DNA of 64,000 nt from M3007 sp031398055 (lineage in GTDB: Bacteria; Bacteroidota; Bacteroidia; Chitinophagales; Saprospiraceae). The stretch spans positions 1 through 64,000 of the forward strand of contig JANNMS010000263.1 of assembly GCA_031398055.1 (NCBI GenBank), written 5' to 3'. The position numbers and the translations under genes were made by a program. The notes beneath the pieces are model-generated. The model was not told the DNA's origin. It searched no databases and was given only the letters and a program-made list of their open reading frames with translations. Positions 36,101 through 44,063 of the stretch are shown here, one piece after another. The stretch's first letter is position 1, and each line of letters starts with the position of its first letter.

Positions 36101-36787
36101 CCGTTTCGATTTTCGGCGGACGGCGGCTCGACCTTTTCTGACCAAAAAATTTACCAAAATTTGGCCGACGGCGACTACTTTTTGGTGGTTCAAGATGCGC
36201 TCGGCTGCGAAGATTTGGACACCACGCGCCTCGCCGCGCCACCACTTTTGACCCTCGATTTGACTGCCGAAAAAACCCTTGTTTTGGGTGAAACCTATCA
36301 AATTTTGGCAAATTCCAATGTTTTTCAGGCAAATTTGGCCTCCATCGTTTGGACACCGACGGCGGGTTTGAGTTGTTCAAATTGCCTCGAACCGCTCGCC
36401 CAGCCCACCAAAACGACCCGTTTTAAAATTGAAATTGAAGACCTCGCGGGCTGCCGTGCTGCGGATGAAATTTTGTTGAAAGTGGTGCGCGGCCATGTTT
36501 TTGTGCCCAATGTTTTCAATCCGAACAGCGGTTTGGGCAATGAAAAATTGACCGTTTTTGCCGACCCGCGCAGCGTGAAAAAAGTAAAATCGCTGCTGGT
36601 TTTTGACCGCTGGGGCGAGCGCGTTTTTGAAAATTTTGATTTTCAACCGAATGACCAGGCGGCGGGTTGGGATGGGAAATTTCTGGGAAAAAATCTTGCG
36701 CCAGCCGTGTTTGTTTGGGTGGCGGAGGTGGAATTTTTTGATGGGGAAATTGAGATTTTGAGTGGGGACGTGCTTTTGCGACGATGA
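30191..36787 (+). CDS. giant SprB-repeat surface protein with T9SS type B sorting domain
   Basis: A 2198-residue exported protein. After a signal peptide (SFLHFLVVAQFISPILLFGQ) comes an N-terminal domain of about 170 residues, an Ig/PKD-like domain, then about 15 SprB-like repeats of 60-75 residues (about 350-1510). Each runs C-x3-NG-x-I ... WSNG ... L-x-x-L-x-x-GNY/F-x-VTV ... GC-x-A. A region of further Ig/PKD-like domains follows, and the end (VFVPNVFNPNSGLGNE, LLVFDRWGERVFEN, WDGKFLG, APAVFVWVAEV) is a gliding-motility-type (CHU_C) T9SS sorting domain. It is probably a surface adhesin. The repeat near 33541-33600 carries a three-residue insertion from a CGCCTCAGGCG palindrome. Confidence 0.92.
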   Translation: MKKSFLHFLVVAQFISPILLFGQCPPPGMPVAGGTCLTAPLICENLDGYCATISSTNNPVAFPGCAGSNLNNDDWLAFIAGSTQISIQISPSNCVLMPPFMGLQGAIYSSCSNQTANVLDVQCPCSTVPFILESANFVVGQTYFLVLDGCISNVCDFSIDIISGSTGAAAPPNPGNISGPNSVCENSTSIFSLAAVPNASNYSWTLTPAIGDLDPENSPNPTTNITWTSTGTTQLCVTASNNCQSNPTQSCKTITVNPSPTAEMSGGGLLCDSNPPAVPVEIEFSGNAPWTFIYSKNNVNQSAITTSSNPYILQITMPGDFELISVTSGGCPGTVSGSAIVSGSDFDISGMTENSTCGLENGSINLSISGGSPDFIFYWSNGENIEDLDELLPGNFSVTVFDDNGCSATENFTVGNTFVNINISGNTSPNTFCGSTGNGSIETNISPADPNFQFDWSNGENTQNIADLLPGNYQITVILGSTCSETANFTVAEEPDLPEIDATTNPTICNLENGNIEISISGGVAPFNFDWSNGSFFQNQTDLAAGNYTVTVSGSDDCTAELSIFLENENPEITIFESIEPNTNCLAGNGSISIFLDPVDSPTGQPYQIFWSNGDTGFSIFDLPAGDFSVSINDAGCTAEANFLVENETTSPLFQVFSEPEICGASNGSIEIEIVDGLAPFDFEWSNGSFLQNQNSLAAGNYILTATDFGGCTATLEVEILNESVPPTATAVPTAEICGQNNGAINLTATTSNLPMTFLWSNNAVSEDLSGLPAGNFTATVTDFLGCSTTVSATVGSTDFLINISATTSPNTSCATPNGSIFVNTSPQNPPFGNYNFAWSSGETTQNLTNLAAGNYILTVSAGGNCTATDTFSVANQAVFPEISENISPTICNDSSGAIDLTISPAALSPCIFSWSNNSKTEDLTNLTAGNYTVTVTAANGCTVSKTENVPNNSSNFQISGTATPVVRCDSPNGSVVLTVSPPSGNYVFLWSNGATTPDLSGLSPGNFSVVVNISGSVSCPAAANFSVLDNRVLPSLSQNILPTTCGEANGNINLTVGGGQFPYLFDWSNGEKTQNLDSLVAGNYAVSVSDANGCSASATVNLPDNPTDFDIISKVKPNNFCPASGGTNGEIDLILSPPGNFSFAWSNNFPNLDQQNLPAGNYSITVTLGQHCTKTADFLIENQQILPEISGKISPDICNGGVGNIDLTTVGVAPLSFFWSNGAATEDLTNLFSGNFSVTATAANGCTATQNFSVRNNSNTFTFNGLATENTSCTSPNGTVFLTLNPSQPASGNYIFLWSNGATTQNLGNLPPGNFSVTISDGGTCSAAANFLVENKTPAPKISGTATDVKCFGEKTGAINFSISDGQPPYFLDWSPAVADPNSPQNLPAGNYNLTATDAVGCFSTANFSVAEPTAALDFQCQKISDVSIPGTADGGAQLFFDGGTMPYFFDWSPGGGQPSAVSGDVFDLNNLPAGNFSATATDANGCTATCDFQISTTTSNCQTAVGTMDILAKRICGNGCFSATYNPTGQILDADDGLQFILHTGSGTQILGEIARADQPNFCFDSSKMDFGITYFVSAVAGNLDAAGQVDLSEKCTVVAPGTPILFLKIPTATIAPHSDLNCFFKKISLAGSSDLPGASFSWSAENGGQISSLTNFPNILATAAGDFQLIISVNGCADTTTTSVADFSNLISAAILADPAAVLDCKIKTVNLSAEVSGSQNLEINWLANGTQFSQNQQITVEAAGIFSLVALDTLTFCSDTASLEILENEKYPPLVVAPVLPLTCADSIVILQGSSPIQNIDFQWFQLVGADTILVKNGATAAVKFPGKYLFFGRDKTNGCTNFTSQTVLADLQKPIADAGNSFILDCFSPTQFLDGSNSASGGGILQYFWTTFDGNFVAGNTSSKPEINHAGTYSLTVTDAKNGCTDTDEIAIFSNAPTLETVVVQPKCFGEKGSLDLSKTTGGTPPFRFSADGGSTFSDQKIYQNLADGDYFLVVQDALGCEDLDTTRLAAPPLLTLDLTAEKTLVLGETYQILANSNVFQANLASIVWTPTAGLSCSNCLEPLAQPTKTTRFKIEIEDLAGCRAADEILLKVVRGHVFVPNVFNPNSGLGNEKLTVFADPRSVKKVKSLLVFDRWGERVFENFDFQPNDQAAGWDGKFLGKNLAPAVFVWVAEVEFFDGEIEILSGDVLLRR

Positions 36788-36815
36788 TCGAAAGACTCCG
36801 CGACACGAAAAAACC

Positions 36816-38222
36816 CTATTTCAAAATCCCCAACGACCAGTCCACCGCTACCCGTGCTTTTTGGTACTCTCCGAGCAATTTTGCGAGTTTTAGGTTGGCT
36901 TCCAACAGTTTTTGCTCGCGGGAATTGATCAAAAAAACAGTGCTTTCTCCGATCGAAAATTTCTCCTGCTCGCCTTCCAGCATCCTTCGGTAATTTTCGG
37001 TGATGCTTTGAAAAAGTGCAATTTGCTCCGCCAAAGTATTCAAATCATTGGCATAGCCACGCAGTTTGTTTTCCAATTCCCGCGTTTTTTGATCGAGTGC
37101 GGCGGCGGTTGCAGCGATTTTGATCTGCGTTTTTTGCAAATCCCCGCGTGCTTTCCGATTGGGAATGGGGTATGAAAAATGTGCCCCGAATTTGACGTTG
37201 TTTACAAAAACATCCTCAAAACCCTCGTTTCCAGGAAAAAACGACCAGCCAGATGCCAAAAAATTGTACGAAAAATTGAGTTCAGGTTTTCGGTTTTCAT
37301 TTTTCAAACGGCGTTCGATTTCCAAAATTTCCAATTTCAAAAATGAAGCGCGAACCGCCGGATGGGTTCCGCGCACCTGTTGGTTGAAATTTGTCAAAAC
37401 CGTCTCGTCCATTATTTTCAAATCCAAAATCGGCAGCGGCGGCGCGGTCTGCAAATCCTTAAAATTGGTGGCATCGGGCGGAGTTTGCCACAAAAAGTTG
37501 TTCAACAAAATTGCGGCTTCCCGTGCCTCCTGTTGCTTTTCGACAAGTTCAAATTGCCGGGTCTGCACCAAAATAAAGGCTTCCAGAGTATCGATCGCCG
37601 ATTTGTCGCCCTGCTTAAAATTTTCGCGCAAGCCTACAAATCTGACCTGCGCCCGATCGAGCGATTGCTCCAAAATTCTGACCTGTTCGCGTGCCACGAC
37701 CCACGACCAGTACGATTTCGCAGCTGCAAAAAACAGATCGTTCAAAGCCACAAGTCGTTCGTTTTCAGCCAGTTGGATGCCTTTTTTCGCCTGAAAAAGG
37801 GTTGCACGTCGGTCGTCCAAAATCAGCCCACGACCGACCGTCCAATCCAAACCAGCGATGGCCTGCCCGGCTGCGGGCAGTGTTTTTTCCGGATCCAAAA
37901 AATTGCCAGATGCCGTGGAAAAGCCCGTTTTTAACTCCAAACCGTACCAAGTTGGCAATTTTACGCCATACTCCCCGATGGAAAAATAGGTTTTGTCCTT
38001 AAAGATTTTGCTGTCGTAGTCGCCAAAAAGTTTCATATCAAAGCCGCCCTGTGATTTCAAAAGCTCAGCACGGGCAGCATCTGCAAACAAATTGGCCTGT
38101 ATTGTCGCCGGGTGATTTTGGCGCAGCGTGGCAAAAACATATTCCAGAAAGAGGGGCGTTTGGGCATCCATTTTTGTCAAAAATACAAAAAAGAAAAACC
38201 ATCCGAAAATTCTATTTGGCAT
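36816..38222 (-). CDS. TolC-family outer-membrane channel
   Basis: A 468-residue TolC-like protein: signal peptide (MPNRIFGWFFFFVFLTKMDAQ), two long helical repeats, each with the NPxL/AxxxLxxAR-type coiled coil (for example AARAELLKSQGGFD and KTRELENKLRGYANDLNTLAEQ) and barrel strands. It should be the outer-membrane exit duct for the inner-membrane HlyD/ABC pair encoded just upstream: its start overlaps the HlyD stop by 11 bases. Its stop lies 29 bases from the end of the convergent surface-protein gene. Confidence 0.9.
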   Translation of the reverse strand: MPNRIFGWFFFFVFLTKMDAQTPLFLEYVFATLRQNHPATIQANLFADAARAELLKSQGGFDMKLFGDYDSKIFKDKTYFSIGEYGVKLPTWYGLELKTGFSTASGNFLDPEKTLPAAGQAIAGLDWTVGRGLILDDRRATLFQAKKGIQLAENERLVALNDLFFAAAKSYWSWVVAREQVRILEQSLDRAQVRFVGLRENFKQGDKSAIDTLEAFILVQTRQFELVEKQQEAREAAILLNNFLWQTPPDATNFKDLQTAPPLPILDLKIMDETVLTNFNQQVRGTHPAVRASFLKLEILEIERRLKNENRKPELNFSYNFLASGWSFFPGNEGFEDVFVNNVKFGAHFSYPIPNRKARGDLQKTQIKIAATAAALDQKTRELENKLRGYANDLNTLAEQIALFQSITENYRRMLEGEQEKFSIGESTVFLINSREQKLLEANLKLAKLLGEYQKARVAVDWSLGILK

Positions 38223-39642
38223 TTTTTAAAGGCATTTTTGGTTTGTCCACACTTTCTTTTCCACCTGTTTTTTCACTTTTAGATTTGTCTTTTTTGTCAG
38301 CATTGGTGGGCGCGAGGGGTAAGTTCTGGTAAAAATCGGGCGGGAAACCGTTCAGCGAACGCCATAATTCGTACCAAACCGGCACGTTTTTGAGCAATGC
38401 GATCCCTTTTGCACCGCCACCGACCCGGAGTTCGTCCGGCCATTTTTCCTGCGAAGGGTCGGGAGAAACGAGCACCCGAAACTTGCCATTTGCACTGATA
38501 TTCCTGTCAATGGCGGCCACACGGCCCGAAAAAGTGCCAAAAGATTGGTTCGGCCAGCCCGAAAAAAAGAAGGCTGGCCAGCCATCGAACAAAAAACGCA
38601 CCTCTTGCCCGACCAAAACCAGCGGCAGATCCATCGGTTTGACAAAAATTTCGACCGCCAAATCCACGCCTGCCGGCAAAATGCTCACCACCGGGTCGCC
38701 TTCTTTCAAAATCTCGCCGAGGCCGGGCTGTATTGCCTGCACCACAAAACCGTCCTGCGGCGCGGTGATGTAATAAAAAGTGGCACGGCGGGTATAGTTT
38801 TCTTGATCAATTTTCAGTTTTCCAACGGTCGCCGTGGCATCAAATTGGTCGGAAATCGTGCTGAACTTTTCGGATTGGGCTTTGGCAATTTTGTTGGCAA
38901 ACTCGTTTTTGGTCAGTGTCAGTTCGACTTTTGCATTTTCGAGTTCCGAGCGGCTGATGTTCAGTTTGTTTTCCGCGCTGGCCGTTTTGGCGTTTGTTTC
39001 CTGCAATTTCAGTTTTTTTTCTTCCAATTCGGTCAAGGATTTTAGGCCTTTTTCGTGCAGGTTTTTGGTGCCTTCCAACTGCCTTTCGGCCACTTTTTTG
39101 TCCAAAATTGCCCGTTCGAGGTCGGCGCGGTCGCTGGCGATTTTAAGTTCGGCTTGCTGGATTTTGTTCCGAATTTGGTCGGTTTTGCTCACCAATTCGG
39201 CCTGCATGGCTGTTATTTGATTTTCGAGTGCCGCTACTTTTTGGGAGTAGGCGGCGATGGACTGTGTTTTTGCGGCAACTTGCTCGCCTGTCCGACCGAC
39301 CAAATTTGGGTCAAAATAATCGGTTTTGACCTCCGACAAAAACACGATGGTGTCCCCTTTTTGCACCCGCTGCCCCTCGGCAACGTACCATTTTTCGATG
39401 CGCCCGGCAATGGTGGCGTGGATGGTCTGCGGTCGGTGGGCAGGTTGGAGGGTCGTCAATCGTCCATCGGCGCGGATACTTTGCGTCCACGGCAGGAACA
39501 AAAAAACCAAAAACAGCCCCGAAAAAATGAGCAGGACTTTTTTGAAAGAAAAATGATACTGCCCCAGCTGCAACCGCTTGTAGGATTGCAAATTTTGGGT
39601 GCCGACCATGGATCGGATATTGTTGTCTGAAAGGTTGAGCAT
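38212..39642 (-). CDS. HlyD-family membrane fusion protein
   Basis: A 476-residue periplasmic adaptor, with the ATG at 39642 chosen because it follows the ABC gene stop by 11 bases. One inner-membrane helix (VLLIFSGLFLVFLFLPW), a lipoyl/barrel-sandwich half (ATIAGRIEKWYVAEGQRVQKGDTIVFL), a long coiled coil (about 110-270), the second lipoyl half (ITAPQDGFVVQAIQPGLGEILKEGDPVVSI), a beta-barrel, and a Lys/Ser-rich tail. It bridges an ABC protein and TolC in type I secretion-like machines. Confidence 0.9.
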   Translation of the reverse strand: MLNLSDNNIRSMVGTQNLQSYKRLQLGQYHFSFKKVLLIFSGLFLVFLFLPWTQSIRADGRLTTLQPAHRPQTIHATIAGRIEKWYVAEGQRVQKGDTIVFLSEVKTDYFDPNLVGRTGEQVAAKTQSIAAYSQKVAALENQITAMQAELVSKTDQIRNKIQQAELKIASDRADLERAILDKKVAERQLEGTKNLHEKGLKSLTELEEKKLKLQETNAKTASAENKLNISRSELENAKVELTLTKNEFANKIAKAQSEKFSTISDQFDATATVGKLKIDQENYTRRATFYYITAPQDGFVVQAIQPGLGEILKEGDPVVSILPAGVDLAVEIFVKPMDLPLVLVGQEVRFLFDGWPAFFFSGWPNQSFGTFSGRVAAIDRNISANGKFRVLVSPDPSQEKWPDELRVGGGAKGIALLKNVPVWYELWRSLNGFPPDFYQNLPLAPTNADKKDKSKSEKTGGKESVDKPKMPLKNAK

Positions 39643-39653
39643 GTATTTGAGTT

Positions 39654-41399
39654 TTATTCTTCGGGTTGGGTTTTTAGGACCCATTCGAAATGCGGTGTTT
39701 TTCGTATCTCCGAAAATGCGCCGGAAGCCACGATTTCACCGTTTTTCAGCACCAAAACTCGGTCGCAAAGTGCTGCCAGCATGGGGTCGTCGGTGGAAAC
39801 AAGCACCGTCCACGCATTTTTTGGGTCGGTCAATAATTTGCTGATTTTCAATCGTTCGCGGGCATTGAGTTTCTGGAGCGGATCTTCCAAAACCAAAAAC
39901 GATGGCGTGCTAACGATTGCCCGCGCCAACAAAATTTTGGCCACCACGCTGCCGGGCAGGTTTTTTCCACCGGGCAAAAGTTCAAAATTGAGCCCCTGCG
40001 ACTCGTTTTGAAAAAAAACAGAAAGGCCAACGCCATCGCAGATTTCCATGGTTTTTGCAAGCGGGATATCGCGCCCGAGCAGGATGTTTTCGAGCAACGT
40101 GCCTTTGAAAATATCTTCTTGGCTCGAAATGTCGCCGATGTTTTCGCGCAAAATATTGATATCCAGACTTTTAACAGGCAAATTGTTAAAAAGGAGGTTG
40201 CCCGTAAATTCCTGAATCAACCCAGAATTTATCTGCATCAAAGTACTTCTGCCAGAGGAATTGTACCCGACGAGCGCGATTTTTTCGCCTGCTTCGATTT
40301 TAAAATCCAAGTTTTTCAACGTTGGTTGGTCGCGGTCGTCAAATTGATGGCTGAGGTTGCGCCACTCGACTGTGAGTTTTTTGTCCGAGCAAATTTCCTT
40401 TAAATCAATGCCTTCAGATTTTTCGAGCGACAAATCAGTGAATTGTCCGATTTTTTCGGTCGAAGTCAGCACATCGTACACCGTACTGTTTAATAAAATG
40501 ATTTTTTCCAGCGAATCGGCCACGAAAATGACCAAAATTTCGGCAGCGACGAATTGCCCCAAATTCAAACTGTTTTCCATGACCAAAATCCCGCCCGCCA
40601 CCAAAAAACCGCCAATCACAGCAACGCGCAAAAAAAGACTGGAAAAAAACTGAAATACCAGTACCCGGAAATGTTTTTTCCGGGCGTCGAGGTACCCGAC
40701 CAGCAGTTCGTCGGTGCGCCGGACGGGGGTTTCGTGCTGCCCCGCCAGTTTAAAAGTGGCTGCCACACGGCCCACTTCTTCGAGCCAAAACGCGATTTTG
40801 TACTTATATTTCGATTCTTTTAAGCTAGATTCGAGGCCGGGCAAGAAACTCGACCATAAAATCAGCCCCAAAAACACCAGGACGATCACCGAAAACGTCA
40901 AAAACACAGTGTGGTAAAAAGATAAAACCACGAGGCTGATGAGCATTTGCAAAATGGCTGCGCTGCCGTCGATCACGATTTTTGGCAGGCCTTTTTGAAT
41001 GGTCAAGGTGTCGAAAAAACGGTTCACAAGTTCTGGGAGGTGCTCTTTTCTAAGTTTTTCGAGCTGTAGGTGGGGGATCCGAACAGCAAATTCGAGGGCA
41101 GAATCGGTCATCAACTGGCGTTGCAGGTGCTCGGTGGCCGAAATCTGCAGGTATTTTAAAATGCCAATAAAAATTAGCCCAAAAACAATGGCCAAAACCA
41201 GCACGGCCCACGAAGCAGATATGCTGCCCCCTGCAATCTGACCCAAAATTGCCTGGATGCCGAGCGGCAAAGTCAGGTTCAGAAGGCCAATAAAAACGGC
41301 GTAAAACAAAACCAGATTCAGCGTCCGGCGGTGCAAATGGGTCAGCCGAAAAAGCCTTTGCAGCGGGGTTGGCGCGTTTTTTTGTGGTTTTTCCATCAA
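39654..41399 (-). CDS. ABC exporter with degenerate nucleotide-binding domain
   Basis: A 581-residue fused transmembrane plus ATP-binding protein of the type I secretion class, lacking an N-terminal peptidase domain. Six helices span about 30-310. The ATP-binding half is recognisable but its catalytic motifs are altered: Walker A is GYNSSGRST (Lys to Arg), the LSGGQ signature reads LPGSV, Walker B reads FLVLEDP (acidic pair swapped from Asp-Glu to Glu-Asp), the D-loop reads QKLN and the H-loop His is replaced by Asp (VSTDDP). It is probably poor or inactive as an ATPase. It is 71 bases after trpA with no clear terminator between, so read-through from the trp operon is possible. Confidence 0.88.
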   Translation of the reverse strand: MMEKPQKNAPTPLQRLFRLTHLHRRTLNLVLFYAVFIGLLNLTLPLGIQAILGQIAGGSISASWAVLVLAIVFGLIFIGILKYLQISATEHLQRQLMTDSALEFAVRIPHLQLEKLRKEHLPELVNRFFDTLTIQKGLPKIVIDGSAAILQMLISLVVLSFYHTVFLTFSVIVLVFLGLILWSSFLPGLESSLKESKYKYKIAFWLEEVGRVAATFKLAGQHETPVRRTDELLVGYLDARKKHFRVLVFQFFSSLFLRVAVIGGFLVAGGILVMENSLNLGQFVAAEILVIFVADSLEKIILLNSTVYDVLTSTEKIGQFTDLSLEKSEGIDLKEICSDKKLTVEWRNLSHQFDDRDQPTLKNLDFKIEAGEKIALVGYNSSGRSTLMQINSGLIQEFTGNLLFNNLPVKSLDINILRENIGDISSQEDIFKGTLLENILLGRDIPLAKTMEICDGVGLSVFFQNESQGLNFELLPGGKNLPGSVVAKILLARAIVSTPSFLVLEDPLQKLNARERLKISKLLTDPKNAWTVLVSTDDPMLAALCDRVLVLKNGEIVASGAFSEIRKTPHFEWVLKTQPEE

Positions 41400-41470
41400 A
41401 TTTTAGGTAAGTAAATCATGGATAAAAGCGTTTTTGCCCAAGTTTGGTTTAAAATATGGGCCGATTTTTT

Positions 41471-42247
41471 TCAATTTTGAAAACCGAGAATATTTTGAAC
41501 AAAAGTTTTTATCGAAACTCCATCTTCCAACGCCCGAATAAACGCGCTGCCAACAATTCCACCCGCCAAATGCCGCGAAGCAATCTCAAAATTTTCCGCC
41601 CCCGCAATCCCAAAACCGACCAAAACTGGGTTTTTCAAATGCATTTCGGCCAGTTTTTGAAAATATTTTTCCTGCGTTTCATCAAAAACGCCCGCTTTTC
41701 CAGTCGTCGAAGCCGTTGAAACAGCGTACAAAAAACCGCCGCTCGCCGCGTCGAGTTGCCGAATCCGCGCCTCCGAAGTTTGTGGCGTGACCAAAAAAAC
41801 GAGGTGCAGGCCATATTTTTCCAACGTTTTTTGGTGAAAATTTTCAAATTCCCAGAGCGGCAAATCGGGCAAAATCAATCCGTCCACGCCAATTTCTTGG
41901 CATTTTTTGCAAAAATTTTCAAAACCAAACTGCAAAACAGGGTTCAGATAACCCATCAAAATGACGGGCAACTCGGTTTCCGAACGCATATTTTCCAACT
42001 GCCGAAAAAGCAAATCGAGCGACATCCCATTTTCCAAAGCCCGGTGGCTCGATGCCTGAATCGTTTGGCCGTCGGCGAGCGGATCAGAAAATGGCATTCC
42101 GATTTCCACCAAATCGGCTCCGGCTGCGTCCAATTCGAGTAAAATTCGGCGGGTGTCGTCCAAATTTGGATGTCCGGCGGTGAAAAAAACGGACAAAACT
42201 TGGCTGCGTTTTTTTTCGAATAATTTATCTAACCTGTTCATTTTCAA
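41471..42247 (-). CDS. trpA: tryptophan synthase alpha chain
   Basis: Cleaves indole-glycerol phosphate to indole and glyceraldehyde 3-phosphate. A 258-residue TIM barrel with catalytic Glu48 and Asp59 in LVEIGMPFSDPLADG, PVILMGYLNPV, GLILPDLP, FLVTPQT, and phosphate-binding GFGIAG and GGIVGSAF. It follows the fused trpFB gene by 4 bases and is the last gene of the operon. Confidence 0.97.
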   Translation of the reverse strand: MKMNRLDKLFEKKRSQVLSVFFTAGHPNLDDTRRILLELDAAGADLVEIGMPFSDPLADGQTIQASSHRALENGMSLDLLFRQLENMRSETELPVILMGYLNPVLQFGFENFCKKCQEIGVDGLILPDLPLWEFENFHQKTLEKYGLHLVFLVTPQTSEARIRQLDAASGGFLYAVSTASTTGKAGVFDETQEKYFQKLAEMHLKNPVLVGFGIAGAENFEIASRHLAGGIVGSAFIRALEDGVSIKTFVQNILGFQN

Positions 42248-42251
42248 TTAT

Positions 42252-44063
42252 TTAAAGGTTTTCGGCATTCATGTAAGTCTGCAAATCCTTGTCCCCGCGC
42301 CCCGACAAACAAATCACGACGACCTCGTTTTTCAAAAAAGAAACCTGTTCCAAAAGTGAAACCGCGTGCGCCGATTCGAGTGCCGGAATGATGCCTTCGA
42401 GCCTCGCCAAAAGTTGCGCCGCAGCCAAAGCCTCGGCATCGGAGACCGGCAAATACGTCGCCCGACCCGTCGCCGCAAGGTGCGAATGCAGCGGCCCGAC
42501 GCCCGGATAATCCAAACCTGCCGAAATTGAATGCGGCTCAACTATTTGACCGTCAGCGGTTTGTATCAAATAAGAGAGGCTGCCGTGCAAAATTCCGGGG
42601 CGACCGAGGGCGATGGTGGCTGCCGTTTTTCCAGTCGTCACGCCATGTCCTGCGGCTTCGGCGGCCAATAATCTGACCGATTTTTTTTTCAAAAAATGGT
42701 AAAACGCGCCCGCCGCGTTCGAGCCGCCGCCGACGCAGGCAAGCACGGCATCGGGCAGTTTTTGGCCGGTTTGCTGCGGGATTTGCCACAAAAGTTCTTC
42801 GGAAATCACCGATTGCAGCCGCGAAACGAGGTCAGGATACGGGTGCGGCCCGACGACCGAACCGATAATATAATGTGTGTCGGTCGGGTTCGAAATCCAG
42901 TCGCGGATAGCCTCGTTCGTCGCGTCCTTCAAAGTCGCGCTGCCGGAAGTGGCCGGAATGACCGTCGCGCCGAGCATTTTCATGCGCGCCACGTTCGGGG
43001 CTTGCCGCGCGATGTCCACCGAACCCATGTAAATCACGCATTTCAAACCCATCAAAGCACAAACGGTGGCCGTCGCAACGCCGTGCTGCCCGGCCCCGGT
43101 TTCGGCGATGATCCGGGTTTTTCCCAGTTTTTGAGCGAGCAAAATTTGGCCGACGGTGTTGTTGATTTTGTGCGCACCGGTGTGGCAGAGGTCTTCTCTT
43201 TTTAAAAAAATGCGCGTATTGTATTTGTTTGAAAGCCGTTTTGCCTCAAAAAGCGGAGTCGGGCGACCGACGTAATTTTTCAAAAGGTCTCGAAATTCAG
43301 TCTGAAATTCTTGGCTTCCCAAAATTTCGAGGTAGCAATTTTGAAGTTCCTCGACGTTGGCCTGCAACATTTCGGGGACGAACGCGCCGCCGAAATTTCC
43401 AAAATAGCCCTGCTCGTTGACCTGAAAATTTTTGGCCGTCGCGCCTGCCCGGATTTGCTGGCGAAAACGGGCGACTTCGCCCACATTTTTCAGGCCGGGC
43501 GCGGTCTCGAAACACGAATTGATGTCCACGCCCGCGAGTTTCGGATGTGAAATTTTTACAATTTTTTCGGCATCGTCGGCTGCGATTCCGCCGGACAAAA
43601 AGAAGGGCGTTTCGCCCCGGTATTTTTTCAAAATTGACCAATCAAACGGCATCCCGTTGCCGCCGGGTGCGTCGCCTTTTGTGTCAAAAAGGAAAAAATC
43701 AGCGACGTTTTCGTAGATTTTTGTTTTTGAAAAATCAAAATCCGAACCGACTGAAAATGCCTTGATGACTTGCAAACCACTGTTTTTCAACAATTTACAA
43801 TCTTCTGGCGATTCGTTGCCGTGCAATTGAATGGCGTCCAAACCATATTTTTCGGCAGTCGCCAAAATTTGCGCGGGTTGTTCGTCCACGAAAACGCCGA
43901 CCTTTTTTGCACCTGAAATTTTTCGGGAAAAACCTTCGTCCAGCACGTCGCCAGCATGCCGTTTTGAGTTTTTGTAAAAAATAAAACCCACGAAATCGGG
44001 CTGCAATTCGAGCAAGCGTTCGATGTTTTTGGGGTCGCGGAGGCCGCAGATTTTTAGTTTCAT
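42252..44063 (-). CDS. trpFB: fused phosphoribosylanthranilate isomerase-tryptophan synthase beta chain
   Basis: A single 603-residue frame. Residues 1-205 are TrpF: catalytic Cys6 in KICGLRD, GFIFY, FVDE, LHGNE, general-acid Asp127 in LFDTKG, FLSGGI and GVDINSCFE. After a link of about 12 residues, 218-603 is TrpB: GYFGNFGGAFVPE, PLP lysine Lys299 in GAHKINN, GAGQHG, GGGSNAAG, HSISAGLDYPGVGP and LSGRGDKD. Two non-consecutive steps are thus joined; TrpF normally stands alone or fused to TrpC. Its start overlaps trpC by 4 bases (ATGA). Confidence 0.96.
   Translation of the reverse strand: MKLKICGLRDPKNIERLLELQPDFVGFIFYKNSKRHAGDVLDEGFSRKISGAKKVGVFVDEQPAQILATAEKYGLDAIQLHGNESPEDCKLLKNSGLQVIKAFSVGSDFDFSKTKIYENVADFFLFDTKGDAPGGNGMPFDWSILKKYRGETPFFLSGGIAADDAEKIVKISHPKLAGVDINSCFETAPGLKNVGEVARFRQQIRAGATAKNFQVNEQGYFGNFGGAFVPEMLQANVEELQNCYLEILGSQEFQTEFRDLLKNYVGRPTPLFEAKRLSNKYNTRIFLKREDLCHTGAHKINNTVGQILLAQKLGKTRIIAETGAGQHGVATATVCALMGLKCVIYMGSVDIARQAPNVARMKMLGATVIPATSGSATLKDATNEAIRDWISNPTDTHYIIGSVVGPHPYPDLVSRLQSVISEELLWQIPQQTGQKLPDAVLACVGGGSNAAGAFYHFLKKKSVRLLAAEAAGHGVTTGKTAATIALGRPGILHGSLSYLIQTADGQIVEPHSISAGLDYPGVGPLHSHLAATGRATYLPVSDAEALAAAQLLARLEGIIPALESAHAVSLLEQVSFLKNEVVVICLSGRGDKDLQTYMNAENL

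Noticed and set aside
42252..44063. TrpF-TrpB fusion as a frameshift or assembly artefact
   Set aside because: Both domains are complete and in one frame, and the linker reads as ordinary protein; no stop or homopolymer slip is needed to explain it.
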